A DNA stretch of 64,000 nt, taken from contig NZ_JANZYO010000003.1 of the NCBI RefSeq assembly GCF_025506335.1, positions 310,001 to 374,000 on the forward strand. The letters run 5' to 3'. Below, piece by piece: positions 26,635 through 35,393 of the stretch. Every line of letters begins with the position of its first letter. Positions within the stretch are counted from its first letter, which is position 1. The notes beneath the pieces were generated by a model. That model worked only from the letters and a program-made list of their open reading frames with translations, searched no databases and was not told the DNA's origin. A program made the translations under genes and the position numbers. Origin of the DNA: Mumia quercus. GTDB taxonomy: Bacteria; Actinomycetota; Actinomycetes; Propionibacteriales; Nocardioidaceae.

Positions 26635-27203
26635 CGCGTCTCCTGTTCATGGGTCCTCCGGGTGCCGGCAAGGGCACCCAGGCGACTCTGCTTGCCGAGA
26701 AGCTCGGCATCCCGCAGATCTCCACCGGCGACATCTTCCGCGCGAACGTCTCTGAGGGGACCGAGCTCGGTGTGCTGGCGAAGGCCTACATGGACAAGGG
26801 CGAGTACGTTCCCGACGAGGTCACGAACGCGATGGTGCGCGACCGGCTCGGGCAGGACGACGCACGCAACGGCTTCCTCCTCGACGGCTACCCGCGCACG
26901 GTGGACCAGGTCCACACCCTCGACGGGATCCTCGACGAGCTCGGTGAGAGCCTCGACGCCGTCGTCGAGCTCGTCGTCGAGCGCGAGGAGCTCATCACGC
27001 GCCTCCTCAAGCGCGCCGAGACCTCGGGCCGCACCGACGACACCGAGGACGTGATCCGTCACCGCCAGGAGGTGTACGAGGCGCAGACCTCGCCGCTGCT
27101 GGCGGTCTACGCCGACCGTGGCCTCCTCGTGAAGGTCGACGGGTTCGGTGACATCGACGAGGTGCAGAACCGCATCCTCGCCGCGCTCCCGCAGGCGGGC
27201 TAG
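26631..27203 (+). CDS. adk: Adenylate kinase (short form)
   Basis: 190 residues; converts ATP plus AMP to two ADP. P-loop [10 protein letters not shown] at 8-17, [11 protein letters not shown] for AMP binding, and [11 protein letters not shown]. At [20 protein letters not shown] the lid is the short actinobacterial version, with no zinc-binding insertion. GTG start overlaps secY; map begins 6 nt after its stop. Confidence 0.98.
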   Translation: MTRLLFMGPPGAGKGTQATLLAEKLGIPQISTGDIFRANVSEGTELGVLAKAYMDKGEYVPDEVTNAMVRDRLGQDDARNGFLLDGYPRTVDQVHTLDGILDELGESLDAVVELVVEREELITRLLKRAETSGRTDDTEDVIRHRQEVYEAQTSPLLAVYADRGLLVKVDGFGDIDEVQNRILAALPQAG

Positions 27204-27209
27204 ACCCTG

Positions 27210-28046
27210 ATGGGCCTGTTCGGCAGCGGCCTCGAGATCAAGAAGCCCGACCAGGTCGCGGTGATGCGCGAGGCCGGGATCATCGTGGGCGAGACGCTGC
27301 AGCTGCTGCGCGAGTCCGTTCGTGCCGGCATGACGACGGCCGACCTCGACGCGATCGCCGAGAAGCACATCCGCAGCCGCGGTGCTGCCCCGAACTTCAA
27401 GGGCTACCACGGGTTCCCTGCGACCATCTGCACCTCGGTGAACGACGAGGTGGTCCACGGCATCCCGGGGGAGCGGGTGATCGCCGAGGGTGACCTCGTG
27501 TCGATCGACTGCGGCTGCGTCCTCGACGGCTGGCACTCCGACGCGGCAGTGACCGTCGCGGTCGGGGAGGTGCCCCAGCGTCGACGCGAGCTGATGCGGG
27601 TCTGCGAGGAGTCGATGTGGCGGGGGATCGCCGCCGCCCATCTCGGCGGCCGGGTGAGCGACATCGGCCACGGTGTCGAGACCTACGTACGCTCCCAGCC
27701 GGACGGCGAGTCGTACGGGATCGTCGAGGACTACGTCGGTCACGGGATCGGCTCGGCGATGCACATGCCTCCGAACGTCCCCAACTTCGGTCCTCCCGGC
27801 CGCGGGCCGAAGCTCGTCAAGGGCCTCGTGCTGGCCGTCGAGCCCATGCTCACCGAGGGCACGATCGAGACCACGACGCTCGAGGACGACTGGACGGTCG
27901 TCACCGACGACGGTGGCTGGTCCGCGCACTTCGAGCACACCTTCACCCTCACCGACGCCGGCGCCTGGGTGCTGACCGCGCTCGACGGTGGACGCGCGCG
28001 GCTCGCCGAGCTCGGCGTGCCGTACGGGGGCCCGGCCGAGGCCTGA
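27210..28046 (+). CDS. map: Methionine aminopeptidase, type I
   Basis: 278 residues; removes N-terminal Met from nascent proteins. The five metal ligands can be placed: D100, D111 ([14 protein letters not shown]), H178 (YVGHGIG), E211 (AVEPML) and E242 (HFEHTF). H85-type substrate His is in DEVVHGIPG. Lacks the N-terminal SH3-binding extension of some mycobacterial MetAPs. Last gene of the secY unit. Confidence 0.97.
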   Translation: MGLFGSGLEIKKPDQVAVMREAGIIVGETLQLLRESVRAGMTTADLDAIAEKHIRSRGAAPNFKGYHGFPATICTSVNDEVVHGIPGERVIAEGDLVSIDCGCVLDGWHSDAAVTVAVGEVPQRRRELMRVCEESMWRGIAAAHLGGRVSDIGHGVETYVRSQPDGESYGIVEDYVGHGIGSAMHMPPNVPNFGPPGRGPKLVKGLVLAVEPMLTEGTIETTTLEDDWTVVTDDGGWSAHFEHTFTLTDAGAWVLTALDGGRARLAELGVPYGGPAEA

Positions 28047-28064
28047 GACTCCGGGGGACCGGAT

Positions 28065-28094
28065 TTGTCCCAGGGTTGCCGCGCACCGTACTAT
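28065..28094 (+). promoter_or_regulatory. Promoter of infA and the alpha operon
   Basis: TTGTCC (28065-28070), 18-nt spacer, TACTAT (28089-28094). Start predicted near 28101, about 68 nt before infA. Confidence 0.65.
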
Positions 28095-28101
28095 GGACAG
28101 T

Positions 28102-28136
28102 CGGCCGGAGTCTGCGTTTCTGCATGCCTCCGGCCG
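28102..28136 (+). other. Stem-loop at the 5' end of the infA leader
   Basis: CGGCCGGAG (28102-28110) pairs perfectly with CTCCGGCCG (28128-28136). It would begin within one or two bases of the predicted transcript end and so may protect the 5' end of the mRNA (inference). Confidence 0.5.
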
Positions 28137-28168
28137 GTCCGAGAGACGTACGACAGATTGCGGAGGAC

Positions 28169-28390
28169 ATGGCCAAGAAGGAAGGCGTCATCGAGCTCGA
28201 GGGCTCGGTCATTGAAGCCCTGCCGAACGCGATGTTCCGAGTGGAGCTGACCAACGGCCACAAGGTTCTTGCCCACATCAGCGGCAAGATGCGCCAGCAC
28301 TACATCCGGATCCTCCCTGAGGACCGCGTGGTGGTGGAGCTGTCCCCGTACGACCTCACGCGGGGTCGGATCGTCTACCGGTACAAGTGA
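28169..28390 (+). CDS. infA: Translation initiation factor IF-1
   Basis: 73 residues, OB fold that blocks the A site during initiation. [20 protein letters not shown] and [16 protein letters not shown] are invariant-type ends. CGGAGGAC precedes the ATG. Confidence 0.98.
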   Translation: MAKKEGVIELEGSVIEALPNAMFRVELTNGHKVLAHISGKMRQHYIRILPEDRVVVELSPYDLTRGRIVYRYK

Positions 28391-28419
28391 CCCCTGTCCG
28401 TACGAGATAAGAGAGCTCG

Positions 28420-28533
28420 ATGAAGGTTCAACCGAGCGTCAAGCCGATCTGCGACAAGTGCAAGGTCATCCGTCGCCATGGCCGAGTCATGGTGATCTGC
28501 GAGAACCCTCGCCACAAGCAGCGGCAGGGCTGA
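28420..28533 (+). CDS. rpmJ: 50S ribosomal protein L36, zinc-binding form
   Basis: 37 residues, [20 protein letters not shown] at the start. Zinc ligands C11, C14, C27 and H32 are all present, so this is the C-plus paralogue. ATAAGAGAG lies ahead of the ATG. Confidence 0.96.
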   Translation: MKVQPSVKPICDKCKVIRRHGRVMVICENPRHKQRQG

Positions 28534-28560
28534 CCAGCCCACCACCCACACGTGGCCGCT

Positions 28561-28624
28561 CACCTCGTCGACGACGAGGTGCTTCCCCCGGACCGGAGGC
28601 CGGGGCCTGGCTGAGGCAGCCAGG
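28561..28624 (+). other. Two stem-loops between rpmJ and rpsM
   Basis: CACCTCGTC (28561-28569), loop GAC, GACGAGGTG (28573-28581), followed by CTTCCCCC; then CCTGGCT (28606-28612), loop GAGGC, AGCCAGG (28618-28624). Both are perfect. The 133-nt gap has no gene. In E. coli the corresponding S13 leader is bound by S4; whether these helices serve that purpose is unknown. Confidence 0.5.
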
Positions 28625-28666
28625 ACGCGCCACGCCCACACCTCCGCAGTGGAAGGAAACCGCCTG

Positions 28667-29044
28667 ATGGCACGCCTCATCGGTGTCGACCTGCCGCGCG
28701 ACAAGCGCGTGGTGATCGGTCTCACCTACATCTACGGCATCGGCCGTACCCGCAGCCAGCAGCTGCTCGAGCAGACCGGCATCAGCCCCGACCTGCGCGT
28801 CCACGAGCTGAGCGAAGACCAGCTGGTCGCGCTCCGTGACGCGATCGAGGGCCAGTTCCAGGTCGAGGGCGACCTTCGTCGCGAAGTGGCCGCCGACATC
28901 CGTCGCAAGATCGAGATCGGCAGCTACCAGGGCCGCCGCCACCGCGCCGGGCTCCCCGTGCGCGGTCAGCGGACCAAGACGAACGCGCGCACCCGCAAGG
29001 GTCCGAAGCGCACCGTTGCCGGCAGCAAGAAGAAGGGTAAGTAA
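28667..29044 (+). CDS. rpsM: 30S ribosomal protein S13
   Basis: 125 residues. [20 protein letters not shown] and [20 protein letters not shown] are diagnostic; S13 contacts P-site tRNA and bridges to L5. ATG at 28667 after GTGGAAGGAAAC is chosen over an in-frame start six codons upstream. TAATG overlap with rpsK. Confidence 0.97.
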   Translation: MARLIGVDLPRDKRVVIGLTYIYGIGRTRSQQLLEQTGISPDLRVHELSEDQLVALRDAIEGQFQVEGDLRREVAADIRRKIEIGSYQGRRHRAGLPVRGQRTKTNARTRKGPKRTVAGSKKKGK

Positions 29045-29442
29045 TGCCTCCGAAGGGCACGGGCGCCAAGAAGGTGCGCCGCAAGGAGAAGAAGAACGTC
29101 GCTGCGGGCCAGGCCCACATCAAGAGCACGTTCAACAACACGATCGTCACGATCACCGATCCCTCCGGTGCGGTGATCTCGTGGGCCTCTGCCGGCACGG
29201 TCGGCTTCAAGGGCTCGCGCAAGTCCACTCCGTACGCCGCGCAGATGGCCGCTGAGGCCGCCGGGCGTCGGGCGATGGAGCACGGGATGAAGAAGATCGA
29301 CGTCTTCGTCAAGGGTCCGGGTTCGGGCCGCGAGACGGCGATCCGTTCCCTGGGTGCCGTCGGCCTCGAGGTCGGCACGATCCAGGACGTCACCCCCAGC
29401 CCCCACAACGGCGTGCGGCCGCCCAAGCGCCGGCGCGTCTGA
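29044..29442 (+). CDS. rpsK: 30S ribosomal protein S11
   Basis: 132 residues; platform protein near the mRNA exit. [20 protein letters not shown] and the C-terminal [15 protein letters not shown] are characteristic. Confidence 0.98.
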   Translation: MPPKGTGAKKVRRKEKKNVAAGQAHIKSTFNNTIVTITDPSGAVISWASAGTVGFKGSRKSTPYAAQMAAEAAGRRAMEHGMKKIDVFVKGPGSGRETAIRSLGAVGLEVGTIQDVTPSPHNGVRPPKRRRV

Positions 29443-29469
29443 TCGCCCGGATCGGAGAGGAGAACACAG

Positions 29470-30078
29470 ATGGCCCGTTACACCGGACCCCTGACCAAGA
29501 AGTCTCGCCGCCTGGGCGTCGACCTCGTCGGCGGTGACGCCGCGTTCGAGCGTCGCCCCTACCCGCCCGGCCAGCACGGCCGCGGCCGGGTCAAGGAGAG
29601 CGAGTACCGCACGCAGCTCCAGGAGAAGCAGAAGGCGCGCTACACCTACGGCGTCCTGGAGAAGCAGTTCCGCAAGTACTACGAGGAGGCGCACCGTCGT
29701 CCCGGCAAGACCGGTGACAACCTGCTGCAGATCCTCGAGTGCCGTCTCGACAACGTGATCTACCGTGCCGGCTTCGCCCGCACGCGTCGTCACGCGCGCC
29801 AGCTCGTGGTCCACGGCCACTTCCTGGTCAACGGCCACAAGGTCGACATCCCGTCGTACCAGGTCAGCCAGTACGACATCATCGACGTGCGGCCGAAGTC
29901 GCTCGAGATGACGCCGTTCATCGTGGCTCGTGAGACCTTCGACGCCGACTCCGTCCCCGCATGGCTCACCGCCGTGCCGGAGAAGGGTCGCGTCCTCGTC
30001 CACCAGCCGCCGGTGCGCGAGCAGATCGTCGTGCCGATCACCGAGCAGCTGATCGTGGAGTACTACTCCAAGATCTGA
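29470..30078 (+). CDS. rpsD: 30S ribosomal protein S4
   Basis: 202 residues with the S4 RNA-binding domain (RLDNVIYRAGFARTRRHARQ, then VVHGHFLVNGHKVDIPSY). The N-terminus MARYTGPLTKKSRRLGVDL lacks the four-Cys zinc knot, so it is a zinc-free form. GGAGAGGAGAAC precedes the ATG. Confidence 0.98.
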   Translation: MARYTGPLTKKSRRLGVDLVGGDAAFERRPYPPGQHGRGRVKESEYRTQLQEKQKARYTYGVLEKQFRKYYEEAHRRPGKTGDNLLQILECRLDNVIYRAGFARTRRHARQLVVHGHFLVNGHKVDIPSYQVSQYDIIDVRPKSLEMTPFIVARETFDADSVPAWLTAVPEKGRVLVHQPPVREQIVVPITEQLIVEYYSKI

Positions 30079-30089
30079 CGCCTCGACGG

Positions 30090-30115
30090 CCTGCCCGGGC
30101 CCGCGCCCGGGCAGG
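30090..30115 (+). other. rpsD-rpoA intergenic stem-loop
   Basis: CCTGCCCGGGC (30090-30100), loop CCGC, GCCCGGGCAGG (30105-30115): perfect 11 bp, 11 nt after the rpsD stop. Placed to adjust rpoA expression relative to the ribosomal genes (inference). Confidence 0.6.
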
Positions 30116-30178
30116 TCACCACCAGCCTCATTCACCGTGTCCGTCATATAGCGGGCGACGCGGAAAGGAAACCAGAAC

Positions 30179-31192
30179 ATGCTCATTGCACAGCGGCCGA
30201 CACTGTCCGAGGAAGTCGTCGACGAGTTCCGCTCGCGGTTCGTCATCGAGCCTCTCGAGCCGGGCTTCGGCTACACCCTCGGCAACTCCCTGCGCCGTAC
30301 GCTCCTGTCGTCGATCCCGGGTGCCTCCGTCACCTCGATCAAGATCGACGGTGTGCTCCACGAGTTCTCGACGATCCCCGGCGTGACCGAGGACGTCACC
30401 GAGATCATCCTCAACCTCAAGAACCTCGTGGTCAGCTCGGAGCACGACGAGCCCGTCGTCATGTACCTGCGCAAGCAGGGCCCCGGCGACGTCACCGCAG
30501 CCGACATCGCGCCTCCGGCCGGTGTCGAGGTGCACAACCCTGACCTCAAGATCGCGACCCTGAACGACAAGGGCAAGATCGAGGTCGAGCTGGTGGTCGA
30601 GCGCGGACGCGGCTACGTGTCGGCGGTCCAGAACAAGACCGGCGACGAGGAGATCGGGCGCATGCCGGTCGACTCGATCTACAGCCCGGTCCTCAAGGTC
30701 ACGTACAAGGTCGAGGCCACTCGTGTCGAGCAGCGCACCGACTTCGACAAGCTCATCATCGACGTCGAGACCAAGCGCTCGATCCTGCCGCGCGACGCCA
30801 TGGCGTCGGCCGGCAAGACGCTGGTCGAGCTGTTCGGTCTCGCGCGCGAGCTCAACGTCGAGGCCGAGGGCATCGACATCGGCCCGTCGCCGGTCGACGA
30901 GGCGCTCGCCGCCGACCTCGCCCTGCCGGTGGAGGATCTCCACCTGACGGTCCGGTCGTACAACTGCCTCAAGCGTGAGGGCATCCACACCGTGGGTGAG
31001 CTCATCTCGCGCAGCGAGCAGGACCTGCTGGACATCCGCAACTTCGGCTCGAAGTCGATCGACGAGGTGAAGGCCAAGCTCGCCGAGATGGGTCTGGGCC
31101 TGAAGGACAGCCCGGCCGGTTTCGACCCGAGCGCAGTCGTCGACAACTTCGCCGACGACGACGAGAGCTTCGCGGAGGACGAGCAGTACTGA
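30179..31192 (+). CDS. rpoA: RNA polymerase alpha subunit
   Basis: 337 residues. N-terminal assembly domain (1 to about 230) with [21 protein letters not shown]-terminal domain (about 250-315) with the helix-hairpin-helix [20 protein letters not shown] that binds UP elements and activators. Acidic tail [24 protein letters not shown] ahead of the ATG. Confidence 0.99.
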   Translation: MLIAQRPTLSEEVVDEFRSRFVIEPLEPGFGYTLGNSLRRTLLSSIPGASVTSIKIDGVLHEFSTIPGVTEDVTEIILNLKNLVVSSEHDEPVVMYLRKQGPGDVTAADIAPPAGVEVHNPDLKIATLNDKGKIEVELVVERGRGYVSAVQNKTGDEEIGRMPVDSIYSPVLKVTYKVEATRVEQRTDFDKLIIDVETKRSILPRDAMASAGKTLVELFGLARELNVEAEGIDIGPSPVDEALAADLALPVEDLHLTVRSYNCLKREGIHTVGELISRSEQDLLDIRNFGSKSIDEVKAKLAEMGLGLKDSPAGFDPSAVVDNFADDDESFAEDEQY

Positions 31193-31238
31193 GCCTGCGC
31201 TCAGCTGCTCTCCGCACTACTTCCCAGGAGACAAAGCA

Positions 31239-31790
31239 ATGCCCACGCCCACCAAGGGTCCGCGGTTCGGCGGGAGCCCGGCGCACCAGCGTCTGATCCT
31301 CGCCAACCTCGCACAGAGTCTGTTCGAGCACGGCCGCATCACCACCACCGAGGCCAAGGCCAAGCGCCTTCGCCCGTACGCCGAGTCGCTGATCACCCGC
31401 GCCAAGGTCGACACCGTCGCCAACCGGCGGCAGGTCGTCAAGGTGATCCGCGACAAGGGCATCCTGCACGAGCTGTTCACCGAGATCGCGCCGAAGTACG
31501 CGACGCGTCCCGGTGGCTACACGCGCATCACCAAGATCGGGCCGCGCAAGGGTGACAACGCCCCCATGGCCGTGATCGAGCTCGTCGAGGAGAAGGACTT
31601 CTCCGTCACGACGAAGACGCCGAAGAAGGCCAAGAAGGCCGAGACCGCTCCGGTCGAGGCTCCCGAGAGCGCCGACGAGGTCAAGGACCAGATCGCCGCT
31701 GCGGACGAGGTCGAGGCTCCCGCCGAGGAGGCGCCTGCCGCCGACGAGGCGAGCGCCGACAAGGCCGAGGGCGACGCCGACAAGGCCTGA
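31239..31790 (+). CDS. rplQ: 50S ribosomal protein L17
   Basis: 183 residues. The core [20 protein letters not shown] through about residue 125 is L17; the rest (from [15 protein letters not shown] on) is an Ala/Glu/Asp/Lys tail of the kind seen in actinobacteria. CCCAGGAGAC precedes the ATG. It ends the alpha operon; truA, often next in related genomes, is 7 kb further on and on the other strand. Confidence 0.97.
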   Translation: MPTPTKGPRFGGSPAHQRLILANLAQSLFEHGRITTTEAKAKRLRPYAESLITRAKVDTVANRRQVVKVIRDKGILHELFTEIAPKYATRPGGYTRITKIGPRKGDNAPMAVIELVEEKDFSVTTKTPKKAKKAETAPVEAPESADEVKDQIAAADEVEAPAEEAPAADEASADKAEGDADKA

Positions 31791-31806
31791 CCCTCACCGG
31801 TTCACC

Positions 31807-31852
31807 ACGAGGGCCGGCACCAGTCCCGTACGGGGCGGGTGCCGGCCCTCGT
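31807..31852 (+). terminator. Terminator of the alpha operon
   Basis: ACGAGGGCCGGCACC (31807-31821) and its exact complement at 31838-31852 form a 15-bp stem; the 16-nt loop itself contains CCCGT/ACGGG. It starts 17 nt after the rplQ stop. Confidence 0.85.
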
Positions 31853-31908
31853 GTCGTCCTCGTGCAACTCCTCCTGCGCGGAGGGCCCGAGCGCCCTAGG
31901 CTGCGGTC

Positions 31909-32175
31909 GTGCTCATCATCGCGATCATCCTCTTCGGCATGCTTGCCGGTGCCCTTGCTCAGATCATCCTCGGCAGCGGGATGTCCGGTGTCGACTGGAC
32001 CGTCGCCTTCGTCGCCGGGATCGTCGGCTCCTTCGTAGGCGGCCTGCTCATCAGCCTCCTCGCCGGCGACGGGCTCGAGCTGCGCCCGAGCGGCATCATC
32101 GGCTCGATCGTCGGGGCCCTGATCGTCACCTTCGCGTGGCAGTGGTGGCGAGGACGCGAGCGGACGAGCCACTAG
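31909..32175 (+). CDS. GlsB/YeaQ/YmgE-family small membrane protein
   Basis: 88 residues with three hydrophobic helices separated by Gly-rich turns: IIAIILFGMLAGALAQIILG, AFVAGIVGSFVGGLLISLLA and SGIIGSIVGALIVTFAWQWW, then a basic tail. This is the transglycosylase-associated/general-stress small membrane family; no enzymatic activity is established for it. GTG start at 31909 has no clear ribosome-binding sequence. Monocistronic, behind the rplQ terminator. Confidence 0.75.
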   Translation: MLIIAIILFGMLAGALAQIILGSGMSGVDWTVAFVAGIVGSFVGGLLISLLAGDGLELRPSGIIGSIVGALIVTFAWQWWRGRERTSH

Positions 32176-32227
32176 GCGACGGCGGGCCTGAGGAATCCAC
32201 GCCCGCCTCGTGGCGTTGACCAGAGGC

Positions 32228-33280
32228 ATGGCGTCTCCCCAGCTCTCGGTCCTCGACCTCGTCCCCGTCCGTACCGACCAGACGACCGCGGACGCGCTCG
32301 CAGCGACCACGTCGCTCGCCCAGACCGCCGACCGTCTCGGCTTCACCCGCTACTGGGTCGCCGAGCACCACAACATGCCGGCTGTCGCGGCGACCTCGCC
32401 GCCGGTCCTCATCGCGCTGCTCGCCGCGCAGACGTCGCAGATCCGTGTGGGGTCGGGCGGGGTGATGCTCCCCAACCACGCACCGCTGGCGGTCGCGGAG
32501 CAGTTCGCGCTGCTCGAGGCGGCCTTCCCTGGCCGCATCGACCTCGGGCTCGGGCGCGCGCCCGGGTCGGATCCCGTGACCTCCTGGGCGCTGCGCGGTG
32601 CGGCGGGGCGTGACGACACCGACGTCGCGAACTTCCCGCAGTACCTTGACGACGTGATGGCACTGATGGACTCGACCGTCGGCGTCCGGGTGCCGATCCG
32701 GGGCCAGGACTACCGTCTGCGCGCGACGCCGAGCGCCACCTCGACTCCGCGGCAGTGGCTGCTGGGCTCGTCGACGTACTCCGCGCACCTCGCCGCCGCC
32801 AAGGGCCTCCCGTACGTCTTCGCCCACCACTTCTCGGGGCAGGGCACTGCCGAGGCTCTGGAGATCTACCGCCGCGAGTTCCGTCCGAGCGAGGAGACCC
32901 CGACGCCGACGACCTTCCTGACCGTGAACGTGGTCGTCGCCGACACGTACGAGGAGGCCGCCGCGCTCGCGGTCCCGAACCTCCAGTCGATGGCCCGGCT
33001 GCGCACGGGTGCGCCCATGACGGCGCTCGACCTCGTTGAGGACGCGGAGAAGGCCGACCTCACCGGTCCGCAGCAGGCGATGGTCGCGGACGGGCTCGTG
33101 CGCAACGTGGTCGGCGATCCTGGGCAGGCCGCAGAACGGGTCCGGGCGCTCGCGGCGGAGTTCGACGTCGACGAGGTGATGGTCCACCCGGTCGCCTCGG
33201 CACGGAAGGGTGAGGACCCACGACGCTCGGTGGCGCGCGAGCGGACCCTGGAGCTCCTCGCCGCTGCGCTCGTCGACTGA
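32228..33280 (+). CDS. LLM class flavin-dependent oxidoreductase, MsnO8 type
   Basis: 350 residues of the bacterial-luciferase-like TIM-barrel family. SVLDLVPVRTDQTTADAL at the start, RYWVAEHHNMPAVAATSPPV (about 43-62), IRVGSGGVMLPNHAPLAVAE and FPGRIDLGLGRAPGSDP are the strings of the MsnO8-like group, which use FMNH2 (or F420) supplied in trans. The substrate is unknown. The ATG at 32228 after CAGAGG is preferred to a GTG six codons earlier. Confidence 0.85.
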   Translation: MASPQLSVLDLVPVRTDQTTADALAATTSLAQTADRLGFTRYWVAEHHNMPAVAATSPPVLIALLAAQTSQIRVGSGGVMLPNHAPLAVAEQFALLEAAFPGRIDLGLGRAPGSDPVTSWALRGAAGRDDTDVANFPQYLDDVMALMDSTVGVRVPIRGQDYRLRATPSATSTPRQWLLGSSTYSAHLAAAKGLPYVFAHHFSGQGTAEALEIYRREFRPSEETPTPTTFLTVNVVVADTYEEAAALAVPNLQSMARLRTGAPMTALDLVEDAEKADLTGPQQAMVADGLVRNVVGDPGQAAERVRALAAEFDVDEVMVHPVASARKGEDPRRSVARERTLELLAAALVD

Positions 33281-33305
33281 GCGGGGACCGGCCAGGCTAG
33301 GGGGC

Positions 33306-33832
33306 ATGGCCCTCGCCGTCTGCGCCCTCTTCGACCGCCGCACCGAGCGGCGCCTCCGTGCGTTGTGGGACCGACTCGAGGAACGCGGCGTGCACACGCT
33401 CGCCTCGCACACCCACGGCCGTCATCACCCGCACCTCTCGTACGCGGTGCTGCGGACGTGGGACCTGACCGCCGTCCGGCGCGCTCTGGAGGCGCTGCCG
33501 GACGGCGGTCCGTTCACGATGACGTGCCACGGCACGGCCTCGCGTTCCCGCGAGGCCGTGCCGCGCTGGCACCGTCGATCACCGCGGAGGTCGCGCGGCG
33601 CCAGGAAGCGGTCGCCGAGGCTGTGCAGGCGACGGGCGCCGAGCTCCACCGCAACTACGTGCACGGGTCGTGGGTGCCGCACGTCTCCCTCGCGACGCGG
33701 GCGCCCGGAACGCTTCTCCCGCTGGTCACCGACGCCGTGGCGGCGGTCCTGCCGATGCCGCTGGTCGTCGACCGAGCGGCGCTCGTCGACAGCGGCAGCG
33801 GCGAGACCTGGGTGCTCGACACGATCCCGTGA
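33306..33832 (+). pseudogene. 2H phosphoesterase (2'-5' RNA ligase family) gene with a frameshift
   Basis: Two frames together give one roughly 175-residue protein. Frame A from the ATG at 33306 reads MALAVCALFDRRTERRLRAL and the first motif HHPHLSYAV; near 33545 the homology passes to another frame that reads FPRGRAALAPSITAEVARRQ and the second motif VPHVSLATR, ending at 33830. The two H-x-S/T motifs are the catalytic pair of 2H phosphoesterases, so neither half alone would work. The junction needs one base added (or two removed) and lies at the tip of a perfect 15-bp hairpin. A sequence or assembly error, a real mutation or, least likely, programmed shifting could explain it. Confidence 0.7.
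33530..33563 (+). other. Perfect hairpin at the frameshift
   Basis: CGGCACGGCCTCGCG (33530-33544), loop TTCC, exact complement at 33549-33563. The reading frames switch at the loop. Such GC-rich hairpins cause polymerase slippage and read errors. Confidence 0.8.
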
Positions 33833-33841
33833 CGTGCGCGC

Positions 33842-35365
33842 TCAGACGGTCGCGCCGTTCGCGCCGTTGGCCACCGGCGCGACCTTGCTCCCCGCCGCCT
33901 TCTCGATGGAGCGGTGCAGCAGCGCCTCGAGGTCGAGCCCGGTCGAGGTCTTGAGCATCTGCAGCGTCTGGACGACGTTGTCGTTGACCTGCTTCGGCAG
34001 GGCGCCTGCCCCATCGGTCGACAAGACGGTGAGCTGGTCGATCGCCGCGATCGGTGCGGCGACCTCGCGCGCGATCTGCGGGAGCACCTCGATGAGCATC
34101 TGGAGGACGGCTGCGTCGTTGTAGCTGGCGAAGGCGGCCGCGCGCTGGTCCATCGCCTCGGCCTCGGCACGACCGATGGCGAGCGTCGCGGCAGCCTGGG
34201 CCTCGCCCTCCGCGCGGGTGGCCTCGGCCTCGGCGACGCGCCGGGCCTTCTCCGCCTCACCACGGCGTGCGCCCTCGATGGCCTCCGCCTCGGCGAGCGC
34301 GGCACGGCGTGCCTTCTCCGCCTCGCCCGTCAGGCGGGCCTCCTCCGCGTTCGCCTCGGCCGCAGCGATCGTCGAGGCCTTGCGAGCCTCGGCGGCCGCG
34401 ATCTCCGACGTGCGGCGCGCCTCGGCCTCCTGCTCGACGCGGTAGCGCTCGGCGTCGGCGGGCTTACGGACCTGCGTCTCGAGCTGCCGCTCGGTCAGCG
34501 CCGCCTGGCGGACCGCGACCTTCTCCTGCTCGGCGAGGATCGCCTGGTCACGGTCGGCCTGCGCGAGCGGGCCGGCGGAGGCTGCGTTGGCCGCAGCGGC
34601 GTCGGTCTCGGACTTGATCTCTGCCTGCTTCAGAGCGAGGGTCCGCTGGGCGATCGCGATCTCTTCCTCGGCCTTCAGGCTGGCCTGCTCCGCGGCCTGG
34701 CGCGCGGCGGCCTCGGCGATGGCGGCGGTCTGGCGGATGCGGGCCGCCTCGGGGCGTCCGAGGTCGGACAGGTAGCTGCCGTCGTCGGTGACGTCCTGGA
34801 TCTGGAACGTGTCGAGGATGAGCCCCTGGCCGGTCAGCGAGTTCTCGGACTCGTCGGCGACCCGCTGGGCGAACGCCGCGCGGTCACGGATGATCTGCTC
34901 GACGGTCAGGCCACCGACGATGGAGCGCAGCGCACCGGCGAGGACCTCCTGCGTGAAGGGCTCGATGTCGGCCTGCTGCGACAGGAAGCGCTGAGCGGCC
35001 AGACGGATCTGGTCGGCGTTGCCCCCGACCTTGACGATCGCCACGCCCTCCACGTTGAGCTTGATGCCCTGGCCGGAGACGGCGCCGCGGATCTGGACCG
35101 AGATCCGGCGGCTCGAGAGGTCCATCGTCGCGAGCCGCTGGACGAACGGGATGACGAACGTGCCGCCGCCGAGGATGACCTTCTGGCCGGAGAGGTCGGT
35201 GGTGAGGGCACCGGTCTCCGGGTTGAGGACCGCCTTGCCCTTGCGGCCGGTCACGATGAACGCCTGGTTGGGGCCCGCGACCTTGTAGCGGCTGGTGACC
35301 AGCAGCACGAGGAGCACGAGGAGGGCGACGAACCCGACGACGGGTACGAGGACAGAGCTGGACAC
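33842..35365 (-). CDS. Flotillin-like SPFH protein
   Basis: 507 residues. One N-terminal membrane helix (LVPVVGFVALLVLLVLLVTS), then the SPFH domain (about 30-210, with GLILDTFQIQDVTDD near its end), then a long Ala/Glu/Arg-rich coiled coil (about 230-420) with repeated AEAE/EAEKARR units, and a C-terminal flotillin part (MLIEVLPQIAREVAAPIAAI). Flotillins oligomerise at the membrane and organise lipid domains and signalling or secretion complexes. GTG at 35365 preceded by GAAAGG is chosen, since the longer frame adds a Ser/Arg/Pro-rich stretch that belongs to the upstream gene in another frame. Probably co-transcribed with the NfeD-like gene 28 nt upstream. Confidence 0.88.
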   Translation of the reverse strand: MSSSVLVPVVGFVALLVLLVLLVTSRYKVAGPNQAFIVTGRKGKAVLNPETGALTTDLSGQKVILGGGTFVIPFVQRLATMDLSSRRISVQIRGAVSGQGIKLNVEGVAIVKVGGNADQIRLAAQRFLSQQADIEPFTQEVLAGALRSIVGGLTVEQIIRDRAAFAQRVADESENSLTGQGLILDTFQIQDVTDDGSYLSDLGRPEAARIRQTAAIAEAAARQAAEQASLKAEEEIAIAQRTLALKQAEIKSETDAAAANAASAGPLAQADRDQAILAEQEKVAVRQAALTERQLETQVRKPADAERYRVEQEAEARRTSEIAAAEARKASTIAAAEANAEEARLTGEAEKARRAALAEAEAIEGARRGEAEKARRVAEAEATRAEGEAQAAATLAIGRAEAEAMDQRAAAFASYNDAAVLQMLIEVLPQIAREVAAPIAAIDQLTVLSTDGAGALPKQVNDNVVQTLQMLKTSTGLDLEALLHRSIEKAAGSKVAPVANGANGATV

Positions 35366-35393
35366 AGCGGCGGCCTTTCGGGGGGAAGGGGAT

